Assembly (NCBI GenBank): GCA_029261795.1
Contig: JAJDAP010000033.1
Location: forward strand, 51,978 to 115,977
Origin: Deltaproteobacteria bacterium
GTDB lineage: Bacteria > Myxococcota_A > UBA9160 > UBA6930
Reading direction: 5' to 3'
Length of the DNA stretch: 64,000 nt
The notes beneath the pieces are model-generated. The model ran no database searches. It saw only the letters and a program-made list of their open reading frames with translations, and had not been told where the DNA came from. Made by a program: the position numbers and the translations under genes. Shown here in pieces: positions 7,822-16,661 of this stretch; the stretch's first letter is position 1; each line of letters begins with the position of its first letter.

Positions 7822-8685
7822 ATGTCGACCATGCGAGCCACCACGACGGTTGCACTCTGCGCGATCGCGATGTTAGTCGCGCAGGCCGCCGCCGCCTACG
7901 ACGTCGTGCCCGTCACGGATGGAGGCAAGATCTCGGGAACGATCTCGGTCGTTGGTGACATCCCCTCGCTCCGGCGCTTCAAGGTCGAGAAGACCCCCGA
8001 AGTCTGTGGCACCGACGACCGGTTGGTGGCCGAGATCCGCGCCACGAACGGGAAGCTGGCGGATGTGGTGGTGCACCTCGAAGAAGTGGACGCCGGCAAG
8101 CCCTACCCGAAGGAAGAGGCCCAGGGCGGCCCTCCTGAGACCGCCTTCCACTCACAGGTAGCCGGGGGCAATGGCGAGTTTCCGGGAACCACCATCAAGC
8201 CCAAGAAGTGCATCTTCGGGCCCTACACCGGCGTGATCGCACAGGGCAAGATGCTGAACTTCCGGAACCAGGATCCGGTGAAGCACAGCCCGCACACCTA
8301 CGCCTCCAGGGGTCGCGTGAAGACGACCATGCACAACGAAGATCTCGAAGGCGAGGGCAAGCTCGATCTCGAGATCAAGTTCGAGAAGGATTCGACCAAC
8401 GTCCTGAAGCTCGAGTGCGACCAGCACGAGCACATGCAGAACTGGTTCCGCAAGGTCGAGAACCCGTATTACGCGTTCTCCGGCGAAGATGGGACGTTCG
8501 AGATCGGCGAGGTTCCGCCGGGCACCTACAAGCTGATTGCGTGGCACCCCAAGTTCAAGCGGGAGAAGACGCAGAAGGTGACCGTGTCCGAGAACGGAAC
8601 CGTCGAAGCGAGCTTCGAATTCAAGTCGCGAGTCCGGAAGGTAGCCCCCGCACCGGTCGCCGCGGGAACAGGAGCAGGTGAATGA
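7822..8685 (+). CDS. Secreted cupredoxin-like protein with regulatory-type beta domain
   Basis: 287 residues, ATG at 7822 seven bases after GGAG; a Sec signal peptide ends near AAAAYD. The middle has a type-1 copper site pattern: GKMLNFRNQDPVKHSPHTYA supplies histidine, and LKLECDQHEHM supplies CxxHxxM. The C-terminal ~50 residues (GTFEIGEVPPGTYKLIAWHP) are a carboxypeptidase-regulatory-like beta sandwich. This is the layout of plastocyanin-like 'methylamine utilisation' proteins that accompany multicopper oxidases and dihaem peroxidases. The stop overlaps the ATG of the multicopper oxidase by four bases, so it is probably the oxidase's electron-transfer or copper-loading partner. Confidence 0.7.
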   Translation: MSTMRATTTVALCAIAMLVAQAAAAYDVVPVTDGGKISGTISVVGDIPSLRRFKVEKTPEVCGTDDRLVAEIRATNGKLADVVVHLEEVDAGKPYPKEEAQGGPPETAFHSQVAGGNGEFPGTTIKPKKCIFGPYTGVIAQGKMLNFRNQDPVKHSPHTYASRGRVKTTMHNEDLEGEGKLDLEIKFEKDSTNVLKLECDQHEHMQNWFRKVENPYYAFSGEDGTFEIGEVPPGTYKLIAWHPKFKREKTQKVTVSENGTVEASFEFKSRVRKVAPAPVAAGTGAGE

Positions 8686-11600
8686 GCGCAGCGGCTCATT
8701 GCGCTCCCGGGGCGCTCGCTCGCCTTGTGCTTGCCCTCGCTCTCGCTGGCGGCCTTGTCGTCAGCGGCAGCGCGGCATATGGCCATGGCGAGGAGAGAAC
8801 CAAGGAAGCCGAGGACGCGAGCCAGAGCATCTACTCGGGAGCGGCTGGGATTCCTGCCGCGATCAACCTGGGCTTGACGGGAAGAAAGGGGAGCATCGAT
8901 CCGAGCCTGGCGGCTCGCCACCTGATGGAAAAGCAGAAGGTTGCCCTGGAGGGCACCTACACCCAGTCCGGGAAACAACATTTCGGCGGCGACCTGCGTG
9001 AGGATGTTCGCCTGGTCCGAACCGCGACCGATTCGGTTCGCCGCGGCCACCGTTGCCCCGCCGATGTCACGAAGCGCGTCTTCGACGTGACCGCCATCAA
9101 CGTCGACATCACGCTCAACCAGTACCACGACTTCTACCCCGGCTACATGTACGTGCTGACGGAAAACATCGAGAAGGTGCGGGAAGAGGAGCAGCGCAAC
9201 GAAGACGCGCGTTACGAGCTGAACGATCCCGGCGCCGTCACCAATGGCCTCTCGGGCGACATCATCCAGCCGCTCGCGATCCGCGTGAACCAGGGCGAAT
9301 GCCTGGTGGTGAACCTTTCCAACGAGGTGGAGGACGAAGACGTCAGCTTCCACCTGCACGGCTCCAGTCTCGTCGTGGCCGCGACGGGAGAACCGGCGAG
9401 CGCGGTGAACCCCGACACGAACGTCGCACCGGGCGAGAGCCAGGCATTCGAGTGGCACGTCGCGTACAGCCAGCAGGAGGGCGTCCACCAGGTTCACAGC
9501 CACAACCACACACAGGCCGCCACGGGAATGTTCGGAACCGTGACCGTCGAGCCGGAAGGGTCGCGCTACCTGAGCCCCTACACGGGAGAGCCGATCAAGA
9601 GTGGCTGGCTGGCCATGATCGAAGACCCCAATGGCCCGGACTTCCGCGAGTTCGTGGTCGTCTATCACGAGACCGGCGATGGCGAGATGCGCCCGCTCAA
9701 CATCGACGAAGAGATGATCTCCCAGCGCGATCCGACTGCGCACAACTACCTCTCCGCTGGAAAGGCGCTGAACTACCGGAGTGAGCCCTTCGGAAACGGT
9801 CTCCGAAAGGAGGAAGAACTCTTCGGTCTGATGGACGAGTCGCAGTCCTACAGCTCCTATCACAACGGCGATCCCTCGACTCCGATTCCGCGTTCCTATC
9901 TCGGCGACCCGGCCAAGTGGCGGCTCGTCCACGGCGGTACGGAGGTCTTCCATTCCCACCACCTGCACGGTGGCGCGATCCGCTGGCGCCGGCAGTCCGA
10001 ACTCGAGCAGGAGCTCGACCTGTTCGGGTCCGCCAACGAAAACCTGGCCACGAACGGGCCGATCAAGTATCCCCCGATCCAGGTCGCCTCGAACCGGGTC
10101 GACGTGCAATCGCTGGGTCCGGCAGAGACCCACGATCTGGTGATCGAGTGTGGCTCGGGCGGTTGTCAGCGGACGGCGGGCGACTTCCTGTATCACTGCC
10201 ACGTCGTCCACCACTACGTGGCAGGGATGTGGTCCTTCTGGCGCACCTACAACACGCTGCAGGTCGACGGCGCGAGGACCGACACGATGCCCGCGCTGGC
10301 CGAGCTGCCCGATCGACACGGCGGGATGCTCGCGGCCGTGGATTCGACCCAGCTGGTGGGGAAGACCGTCGAGTGGTTCGGGAAGGAGTTCGAGATTGCC
10401 GACCTCGACGCCAGTACCGACCTCGAGAAGAACGTCTTCTCCCTGACGGACTGGGTCGAGATGCAGTTGCCGCCGAAGGGGCTGCCCGGAAAGAAGCAGG
10501 ACTGGAAGGAACAGATCCTCGCCTATGACTCGAGCGTCTGGAACTGGGATCGGAAAGGCGCGCTCTATCTGGGCGAACCGGAAACGATGGTCCAATGGGC
10601 GAAGTACAAGCCTGCCTGGATGGGCAACGAGCCCGGCGACCGGCCCGCGTTGCTATTCGACCCGGCAACGGGCAAGCGCGCATTCCCGGGAATGCGGCCC
10701 CACTTCGGCAAGCGCCCACCGTTCAGTCCGGACAAGAACCCGGCGCCATTCCTCGAGCCGATCCACCGCCAGGCGAACGGTGCCAACAGCGCCAACGTCG
10801 CTCGCCCCGGGGAGAACGGGCCGTGGAGCCTGTGTCCACGGGAGGCCGACTCAACGAGCCAGCGTAAGCAGTTCAACATCCACGCGATCGCTACGCCGAT
10901 CACCATGTCCGAGGCGAAGTGGGGGCAAGCGGCCATCACGGATCCGCAGGGCCAGCTCTACGTGCTTCACGAAGAGGAAGAGAGGATCCGCGCGAATAAC
11001 GAGCTGAAGGTTCCGCTCGTCGTTCGCATGAACGTCCACGACTGCGCGGATGTGATTCTCACCAACGAGATTCCGGACGATCACGAGAACCTCTACTCCA
11101 GCAAAGTGAACATGCACATCCACTTCGTGCAGTTCGACGTCCAGGCCTCGGACGGTGTGATCACGGGAATGAACTACGAACAGTCGGTCCGCCCGTTCAC
11201 GATCCTCGAAGACGAAGGCAAGGGGATGGGCACCCCGCAGAACACCCTGACGAAATCCAGGGCGAAGGCCGGTGCCACCTCGATCAAGGTCGAGGACGCC
11301 AGCATCTACCAGGAGGGCGTCCAGGTCGGCGTCGGGATGGACGCCGTCGGACGTCTCGACATCCGGGAGATCGAGAAGATCAAGGGCAATACCCTGGTCT
11401 TCAGTGAGCCGCTCAGCCACGAACACAAGAAGGGCGAGTTCGTCAGCACCGAGTTCGTACGCTACCGCTGGTATGCCGATTCGGATTTCGGAATCACCTA
11501 CTGGCACGACCACGTCTATGGCCTGACCTCGTGGGGCCACGGCCTGTTCGGTTCGACGATCATCGAACCCAAGGGCTCCACCTATCACGACCCCGTCACC

Positions 11601-13514
11601 GGTCGGCCGGTTCGCAGCGGAAATGTCGTCGACATCCACACGACCGAACCGGTCTCCTCCCAGGTGACCGGCAGCTTCCGCGAATTCGTGATGCAGATCC
11701 AGGACAGCAACCCCACCACCGAAACCCAGGTGATCGCGGGTGCGGTGCCCAACAAGAAGCCCAGCCCGGAAGCCGAGCCGAACACCATCAACGCGCTCGG
11801 AAGCATGGATTCGTGGAGCCTGCCGCTGAATGCGTTCAGCTACCTGAACGGCGGCGATCGCACCTCGGGTGGCTCGATCGGGCTGCGAGTCGAGCCGCTG
11901 CATCGACGCCTGCGCGCCAACAGCGACGCGTCCGTCCTGTTCAGCAGCGTCGAACACGGCGATCCCGACACGCCCCTGGTGAACGCCTATCTCGGCGATC
12001 CCATCGTGATCCGCGCCCTGGCCGAAGCGGCGAACGAAAGCCACATGATCCACGTCCAGGGACACTACTTCCCGATCGAACGCTTCCTGACCGGTGCGCG
12101 CCCGCAGAGTTCGGTGCACGTCGCGATCGCGGAACGCTACGACCTGGTGATTCCGGCTGCGGGTGGCCCCCAGAAGATGGCGGGCGACTACATGTACCAC
12201 AGCGGGCGCCTCTCCCACCTCGGTGAGGGAATGTGGGGACTGATTCGCGTCGAGGACGCGCTCCGCAAGGAGCTGCAGCCGCTCCCGATGCGCCGTGAGA
12301 TTCCGAAGTCGGCGACCGAGGTCTGTCCGGCGGATGCGCCGCTGAAACAGTTCGAAGTGGCGGCCATCGACTTCCCGCTCGATTTCAATCCCGCCGCACC
12401 CGATGAGGTGGCCGCACCGACGGGAACGAACCGTAATCTGTTGCTAGGCAACCCAGAGGGGAAGATATTCGCGCTCGAGAGCGAGGTCGCCTCACTGAAG
12501 GCCGGGAAGCTCAGACCGCACCCGCTGACGCTGCGCGCGAACATCGGCGACTGCATCCAGGTGACGCTGCACAACCGGTTGAAGGCCGAGAAGGCCTCCT
12601 TCCACGCCGACATGCTCGCCTACGATCCGAACGATTCGATGGGCGCCAACATCGGTCGGAACCGGGGCGACCAGACGGTCTCGCCGGGTGGCGCGCGAAC
12701 CTACACCTTCTACGCGCATCCGGAATTCGGCGAAGCCACCGCGATGGTCAGCGACTACGGCAAGGTGACGCGCAACCTTCGCGACGGTCTCTATGGCGCC
12801 ATCATCATCGGCCCCCGCGGCTCGAGCTACCGAGACCCCGCCACCGGCAAGGACGTTTCCCTCTCCAATCGCTGGCAGGCCGACGTGATCGTCGATCGCT
12901 CCATCCGGGGAAACCGGAGCCGGGCCGACTACCGGGACTCGGCGCTCTACTTCCAGGAAGAAGACAACCTGATCGGGACGCCGTTCATGCCCTACATCTC
13001 GAGTTCAGCGGGCTTGTCGGCGGTGAACTATCGGGTCGAGCCGATGGCATGGCGTGCGGAGAAGTACGGGTGTCCCGTGGAGGACGCTGCCCACTGCCAG
13101 GGTAGAGCGCCCGACCCCGCGACTCCGGTCATCGAGGTGGCGGCGGGCAGTGCAGTACGAATGCACGTCATCGGGGCCCACGGAGAACAGAACTCGACCT
13201 TCAGCGTCGAGGGCCATCAATGGCCGCTCGAACCGAATGTGGTCGGCGCAGAGATGATGGAAGTCCAGCAGTTCGGTCCGACGGATACGTTGGAGCTCAA
13301 TCTGATGGCGGGCGGTCCGCACGCGCTCGCCGGCGACTACATGTGGAGCACCGAGCGAATGCCCTACTCGATCGCCGGGCAGTGGGGAATCTTGCGCGTG
13401 CTGGACGCGTCCGGAGAGTCGCGGCAACGGGCCGATGCCGCGTTCTCGACAGTGCTCGATGAGGCGAAACCGGAGACCGGTAGCTTGCTATTCGGCATCC
13501 CGGGTGGCCTGTAA
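8682..13514 (+). CDS. Giant MofA-like multicopper oxidase, 1610 residues
   Basis: Exported (signal peptide residues ~10-33). It consists of three consecutive cupredoxin modules. The first carries a complete oxidase copper set: H224-L-H226, H272-S-H274, H424-SH-H427-L-H429, and the H505-C506-H507...H511...M516 motif that joins type 1 and type 3 copper. The second keeps HIH (812-814), WHDH (942-944) and HMIHVQGH (1121-1128), but the HCH motif reads HSG at 1173, so its type-1 cysteine is gone. The third (from ~1290) is largely without ligands. Size and multi-module form match MofA of Leptothrix, a candidate Mn(II) oxidase; iodide oxidases of Roseovarius/Iodidimonas are also multicopper oxidases. 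Substrate is not decided by sequence. ATG at 8682 after AGGAG. Confidence 0.85.
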   Translation: MSAAAHCAPGALARLVLALALAGGLVVSGSAAYGHGEERTKEAEDASQSIYSGAAGIPAAINLGLTGRKGSIDPSLAARHLMEKQKVALEGTYTQSGKQHFGGDLREDVRLVRTATDSVRRGHRCPADVTKRVFDVTAINVDITLNQYHDFYPGYMYVLTENIEKVREEEQRNEDARYELNDPGAVTNGLSGDIIQPLAIRVNQGECLVVNLSNEVEDEDVSFHLHGSSLVVAATGEPASAVNPDTNVAPGESQAFEWHVAYSQQEGVHQVHSHNHTQAATGMFGTVTVEPEGSRYLSPYTGEPIKSGWLAMIEDPNGPDFREFVVVYHETGDGEMRPLNIDEEMISQRDPTAHNYLSAGKALNYRSEPFGNGLRKEEELFGLMDESQSYSSYHNGDPSTPIPRSYLGDPAKWRLVHGGTEVFHSHHLHGGAIRWRRQSELEQELDLFGSANENLATNGPIKYPPIQVASNRVDVQSLGPAETHDLVIECGSGGCQRTAGDFLYHCHVVHHYVAGMWSFWRTYNTLQVDGARTDTMPALAELPDRHGGMLAAVDSTQLVGKTVEWFGKEFEIADLDASTDLEKNVFSLTDWVEMQLPPKGLPGKKQDWKEQILAYDSSVWNWDRKGALYLGEPETMVQWAKYKPAWMGNEPGDRPALLFDPATGKRAFPGMRPHFGKRPPFSPDKNPAPFLEPIHRQANGANSANVARPGENGPWSLCPREADSTSQRKQFNIHAIATPITMSEAKWGQAAITDPQGQLYVLHEEEERIRANNELKVPLVVRMNVHDCADVILTNEIPDDHENLYSSKVNMHIHFVQFDVQASDGVITGMNYEQSVRPFTILEDEGKGMGTPQNTLTKSRAKAGATSIKVEDASIYQEGVQVGVGMDAVGRLDIREIEKIKGNTLVFSEPLSHEHKKGEFVSTEFVRYRWYADSDFGITYWHDHVYGLTSWGHGLFGSTIIEPKGSTYHDPVTGRPVRSGNVVDIHTTEPVSSQVTGSFREFVMQIQDSNPTTETQVIAGAVPNKKPSPEAEPNTINALGSMDSWSLPLNAFSYLNGGDRTSGGSIGLRVEPLHRRLRANSDASVLFSSVEHGDPDTPLVNAYLGDPIVIRALAEAANESHMIHVQGHYFPIERFLTGARPQSSVHVAIAERYDLVIPAAGGPQKMAGDYMYHSGRLSHLGEGMWGLIRVEDALRKELQPLPMRREIPKSATEVCPADAPLKQFEVAAIDFPLDFNPAAPDEVAAPTGTNRNLLLGNPEGKIFALESEVASLKAGKLRPHPLTLRANIGDCIQVTLHNRLKAEKASFHADMLAYDPNDSMGANIGRNRGDQTVSPGGARTYTFYAHPEFGEATAMVSDYGKVTRNLRDGLYGAIIIGPRGSSYRDPATGKDVSLSNRWQADVIVDRSIRGNRSRADYRDSALYFQEEDNLIGTPFMPYISSSAGLSAVNYRVEPMAWRAEKYGCPVEDAAHCQGRAPDPATPVIEVAAGSAVRMHVIGAHGEQNSTFSVEGHQWPLEPNVVGAEMMEVQQFGPTDTLELNLMAGGPHALAGDYMWSTERMPYSIAGQWGILRVLDASGESRQRADAAFSTVLDEAKPETGSLLFGIPGGL

Positions 13515-13602
13515 CCAGGAAGAGACCCGTTCGCAGGGTCGTGGGGCAGACATCGTGAATCAAGACAACAGATCAGGCGTGGCCAGGAGAGGTAGAAGCG
13601 AA

Positions 13603-14727
13603 ATGAAGATCCGAAGCGTCGTGGCGTTGACATTGGTGACCCTGGCCCTGCTCGGACTGTCGAGCATGGCCGCTTCGGCGGACACCCGACCCTTGGCACC
13701 GCTGCCGGACGCCGAGATGCCCGACGCGGCCAAGGTCGAGATCGGCAAGTGGATGTTCTTCGAGAAGCGGCTTTCCGGCGACGGCGATCGCGCGTGTGCG
13801 GACTGCCATCTCCCCGAACAGGGCTGGGCCTCCTCGGACGCACTTTCGATCGGCTACCCCGGAACCCTGCACTATCGAAACGCCAAGACCGTGATGAACG
13901 TGCGTTTCGCCAAGTACTTCTACTGGGATGGGCGTCTCGACGGGGGGAACGATCTTGCCACCCAGGCACGCGATTCCATGACCGACTCCCACTTCATGGC
14001 TGCGGACGGTCGGATCATGGGCCAGCGCATGAAGCAGATTCCCGGCTACGTGGAGATGTTCAAGGCCGCCTACGGCGGAGAGCCCCACTTCGGCCTGATC
14101 ATCAAGGCACTGGGGGACTTCGAGAAGACCCTGGTGTCGAAGAACGTTCCCTTCGACAACTACCTGAAGGGAGATACGAGCGCGCTTTCCGCCCAGGCCA
14201 AGCAGGGCCTGGACCTCTTCCAGGGCAAGGCGAACTGCATCCAATGCCACGATGGGTTCATGCTGAGTGATGGGGAGCCCCACGCGCTGGGCGTAGCCGT
14301 GAATCCCGACATCTTCGAAGTGAAGCGATACACGACGCTGCGTTCCCAGCAGATGTTCCTCGGCACCCCGAACTACCGGAACCTCAAGTCGGACCCGGGC
14401 TTCTTTGCCACGGAGAAGAACAACAAGTACTTCGGCAGCTTCGTGACTCCCTCGCTTCGCGAGGTCTCCAAGACGGCCCCGTACATGCACAACGGGATGT
14501 TGCCGACGTTGGAAGCCGTCGTGGACTTCTACAACGAGGGCGGAGGGCAGGCGACGAACAAGGACCCGGTGATCGCGCCGCTCGGCTTGAGTGCAGGCGA
14601 GAAGGCGGCGCTGGTCGCGTTTCTCGAGAGCCTCAGCGGGGACGATCTCGGCTACCGCTCCGCAGATTTTACCGAGGACAAGAGGCCACCCTACCAGCTC
14701 CTTCAGTGGGTGGGACAGGACAACTAG
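13603..14727 (+). CDS. Dihaem cytochrome c peroxidase / MauG family (IdrP-like)
   Basis: 374 residues with a signal peptide (VVALTLVTLALLGLSSMAAS). Two haem c motifs are visible, CADCH (about residue 65) and CIQCH (about 212), the N- and C-terminal haems of the CCP/MauG fold, plus FFEKRLSGDGDRAC, WDGRLDGGNDLATQA and TAPYMHNGMLPTLEAVVDFY, all family signatures. Start ATG 13603 follows aggagagg. In iodate-respiring bacteria two such proteins (IdrP1, IdrP2) are thought to remove peroxide made at IdrA. This gene stands 88 bp after the multicopper oxidase and directly upstream of a second peroxidase, a Rieske protein and the molybdoenzyme. Which of P1/P2 it corresponds to cannot be told here. Confidence 0.8.
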   Translation: MKIRSVVALTLVTLALLGLSSMAASADTRPLAPLPDAEMPDAAKVEIGKWMFFEKRLSGDGDRACADCHLPEQGWASSDALSIGYPGTLHYRNAKTVMNVRFAKYFYWDGRLDGGNDLATQARDSMTDSHFMAADGRIMGQRMKQIPGYVEMFKAAYGGEPHFGLIIKALGDFEKTLVSKNVPFDNYLKGDTSALSAQAKQGLDLFQGKANCIQCHDGFMLSDGEPHALGVAVNPDIFEVKRYTTLRSQQMFLGTPNYRNLKSDPGFFATEKNNKYFGSFVTPSLREVSKTAPYMHNGMLPTLEAVVDFYNEGGGQATNKDPVIAPLGLSAGEKAALVAFLESLSGDDLGYRSADFTEDKRPPYQLLQWVGQDN

Positions 14728-14764
14728 TGGATTCCAGCGATCCAACTTCCAAGAGGCAACCAAA

Positions 14765-16033
14765 GTGACGACGACGCACAGCGTAGTTACCCGATCATCC
14801 CGCGAGTCGAGCATGATCTCCCGAGTCGGAGGGGTACTGGCGATCGCGGCCCTGGCTCTCTTCCTTGGCGCACCCGCTCTGGCGGGAACCGCCAAGCAAG
14901 TCATCCAGGACGGCAAGAAGTTCTTCGAAATTGACGGCGAGCTGTTCCCCGCGCTCGAGGCCCTCGGGCCGCCTCCGATTCCGAAGGACAACCCCCAGAG
15001 CGTAGACGCGAACGGCTGGCCGCTGACGGACGACCCGAAGGTCAAGCTCGGCTACTTCCTGTTCTTCGAGCCCGCTCTCTCCGGAGACGGCAGCGTTTCC
15101 TGCCAGACCTGTCACGTCCAGGGCGCGGGTTGGGCATTGAATTCCGCCATCAGCCGCAGCTACCCCGGTCAGTCCCACTGGCGCAACTCCCAGTCGGTGG
15201 TGAACGCCGCCTACATGAGCAAGCTGTTCTGGGACGGGCACACCGCGAGCCTCGAGACCCAGGCACCGTCGGCGGCGAAGGGTCTGGCGGGCAACGGCAA
15301 GCAGGACATGATGACGGCCCGGCTGACCGTGGTTCCCGAGTACGTCGAGATGTTCACGGCCGCGTTCGGGTCGGCAAACAATCCCGTACACGACGCCTGG
15401 CGCGCGCTCTCCGCTTTCGAGCGAACCCTGACCAGCACCGATTCGCCGATCGATCAGTACCTGCGCGGTGATGAGGACGCGCTCGACGAGGCGCAGCTTC
15501 GCGGCATGGACCTCTTCAACGGCAAGGCCCGCTGCATCATGTGTCACAACGGCAAGCTGGCCTCGGACGAGAAGTTCTACAACCTCGGACTGCCCAGGCA
15601 GCCCCTGTTCTCCAACATCGCGAAGAACCAGATCGGCTTCAGATCGCAGAACTACGGCGCCGGGCTGCCCGAAGAGATGTTCCGGAAGACGAAGTCGGAC
15701 CTCGGGCTCTACCACCGTACGCACAATCACGAGGACGCGGGCCTGTTCCGAACCCAGCCGCTGCGCTTCATCGAGTACACGCCGCCCTACTACCACAACG
15801 GCGTGATGGACGACTTGTACGAGGTGGTCGAGTTCTACAACCAGGGCGGCGGCGAGGACTACGTGCAGAAGGACTTCGGCTACAGCACGAAGACCGATCG
15901 TCTGAAGGAACTGAACCTGACCGAGGACGAGATCGACGACCTGGTCGTCTTCCTCGAAGGGTTCAGTGGGCCGGAAGTCCTGATGGAGATTCCGATCCTG
16001 CCGAAACCGCCCGCCCGCATCTCCGTCAACTAG
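14765..16033 (+). CDS. Second dihaem cytochrome c peroxidase (IdrP-like)
   Basis: 422 residues from the GTG at 14765 (AGAGG eight bases upstream); an ATG at 14813 (MISRVGGVL) would still leave the signal peptide and is an alternative. Haem motifs are CQTCH (about residue 112) and CIMCH (about 257). Family landmarks FFEPALSGDGSVSCQ, FWDGHTASLETQAPS and TPPYYHNGVMDDLYEVVEFY are present. The mature N terminus has an extra ~50 residues before the first haem compared with its neighbour. Lies 37 bp after the first peroxidase and 26 bp before the Rieske gene, in one operon with IdrB- and IdrA-like genes. Confidence 0.8.
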   Translation: MTTTHSVVTRSSRESSMISRVGGVLAIAALALFLGAPALAGTAKQVIQDGKKFFEIDGELFPALEALGPPPIPKDNPQSVDANGWPLTDDPKVKLGYFLFFEPALSGDGSVSCQTCHVQGAGWALNSAISRSYPGQSHWRNSQSVVNAAYMSKLFWDGHTASLETQAPSAAKGLAGNGKQDMMTARLTVVPEYVEMFTAAFGSANNPVHDAWRALSAFERTLTSTDSPIDQYLRGDEDALDEAQLRGMDLFNGKARCIMCHNGKLASDEKFYNLGLPRQPLFSNIAKNQIGFRSQNYGAGLPEEMFRKTKSDLGLYHRTHNHEDAGLFRTQPLRFIEYTPPYYHNGVMDDLYEVVEFYNQGGGEDYVQKDFGYSTKTDRLKELNLTEDEIDDLVVFLEGFSGPEVLMEIPILPKPPARISVN

Positions 16034-16059
16034 ATCCCACCAGAGCGAAGGAACGGACC

Positions 16060-16611
16060 ATGGCCACTGAATTCAAGATCTTGGAAACAGACAATGATGC
16101 GGAGGGCCGCCCCTGCCAGCTGAGCAGGCGGCGTTTCCTACAGGCCGCTGGCGTTGGCGGAGCCACCATCGCGATGCTCACGATTCCGGGCTGCGGAACG
16201 ATGATGGCACGGACGATTCCGCTGCCGCGACAGTCCGTGGCGAAGCTGGCCGATCTGAAGGTCGACAGGCCCGTGACGATCAGCTTTCCCGACCCCGGGG
16301 CAAAGTGCATGCTAGTCAAGCTAGGTGTCCCCGCCGGCGGCGGTATCGGACCGGACGGAGACATCGTCGCATTCAGCCTCGATTGTCCCCACATGGGCAT
16401 GACGCTGATCGGCAGCTACAACGCAAAACACAAGGGACTCGGCCCCTGCCCGTCGCATCTCACCCGGTTCGATCTGACCCGCTACGGGATCGTGATCTCG
16501 GGTCACGCCACCCAGAGCCTGCCCCAGGTAACCCTGGAACTTCAGGACGGTGAGATTTTCGCGACCGGGTTGAGAGGCCTGATCTACGGCCGAACACAGA
16601 ACCTCGGCTGA
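16060..16611 (+). CDS. idrB: Tat-exported Rieske protein, AioB/IdrB-like small subunit
   Basis: 183 residues. A twin-arginine signal (SRRRFLQAAGVGGATIAML) sends the folded protein to the periplasm. The [2Fe-2S] Rieske ligands are C109-P-H111-MG and C130-PS-H133, with the CPSHLTRFDLTRYG stretch typical of the small subunits of arsenite oxidase and iodate reductase. The Rieske centre would pass electrons between the molybdenum subunit and c-type cytochromes. The ATG at 16060 follows gaaggaac. It lies immediately upstream of the large subunit, the same order as in aioBA and idrBA. Assigned to IdrB rather than AioB because of the two flanking dihaem peroxidases. Confidence 0.7.
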   Translation: MATEFKILETDNDAEGRPCQLSRRRFLQAAGVGGATIAMLTIPGCGTMMARTIPLPRQSVAKLADLKVDRPVTISFPDPGAKCMLVKLGVPAGGGIGPDGDIVAFSLDCPHMGMTLIGSYNAKHKGLGPCPSHLTRFDLTRYGIVISGHATQSLPQVTLELQDGEIFATGLRGLIYGRTQNLG

Positions 16612-16661
16612 TCGAATCGAATCCACGAGAAACATCGCAAGAGTCATTGAGGAAAGAGGAC

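Noticed and set aside
7248..7958. Possible genes in the 7079-7821 gap
   Set aside because: The frames have no ribosome sites, are arginine/serine-rich like shadows, and end inside the copper protein gene.
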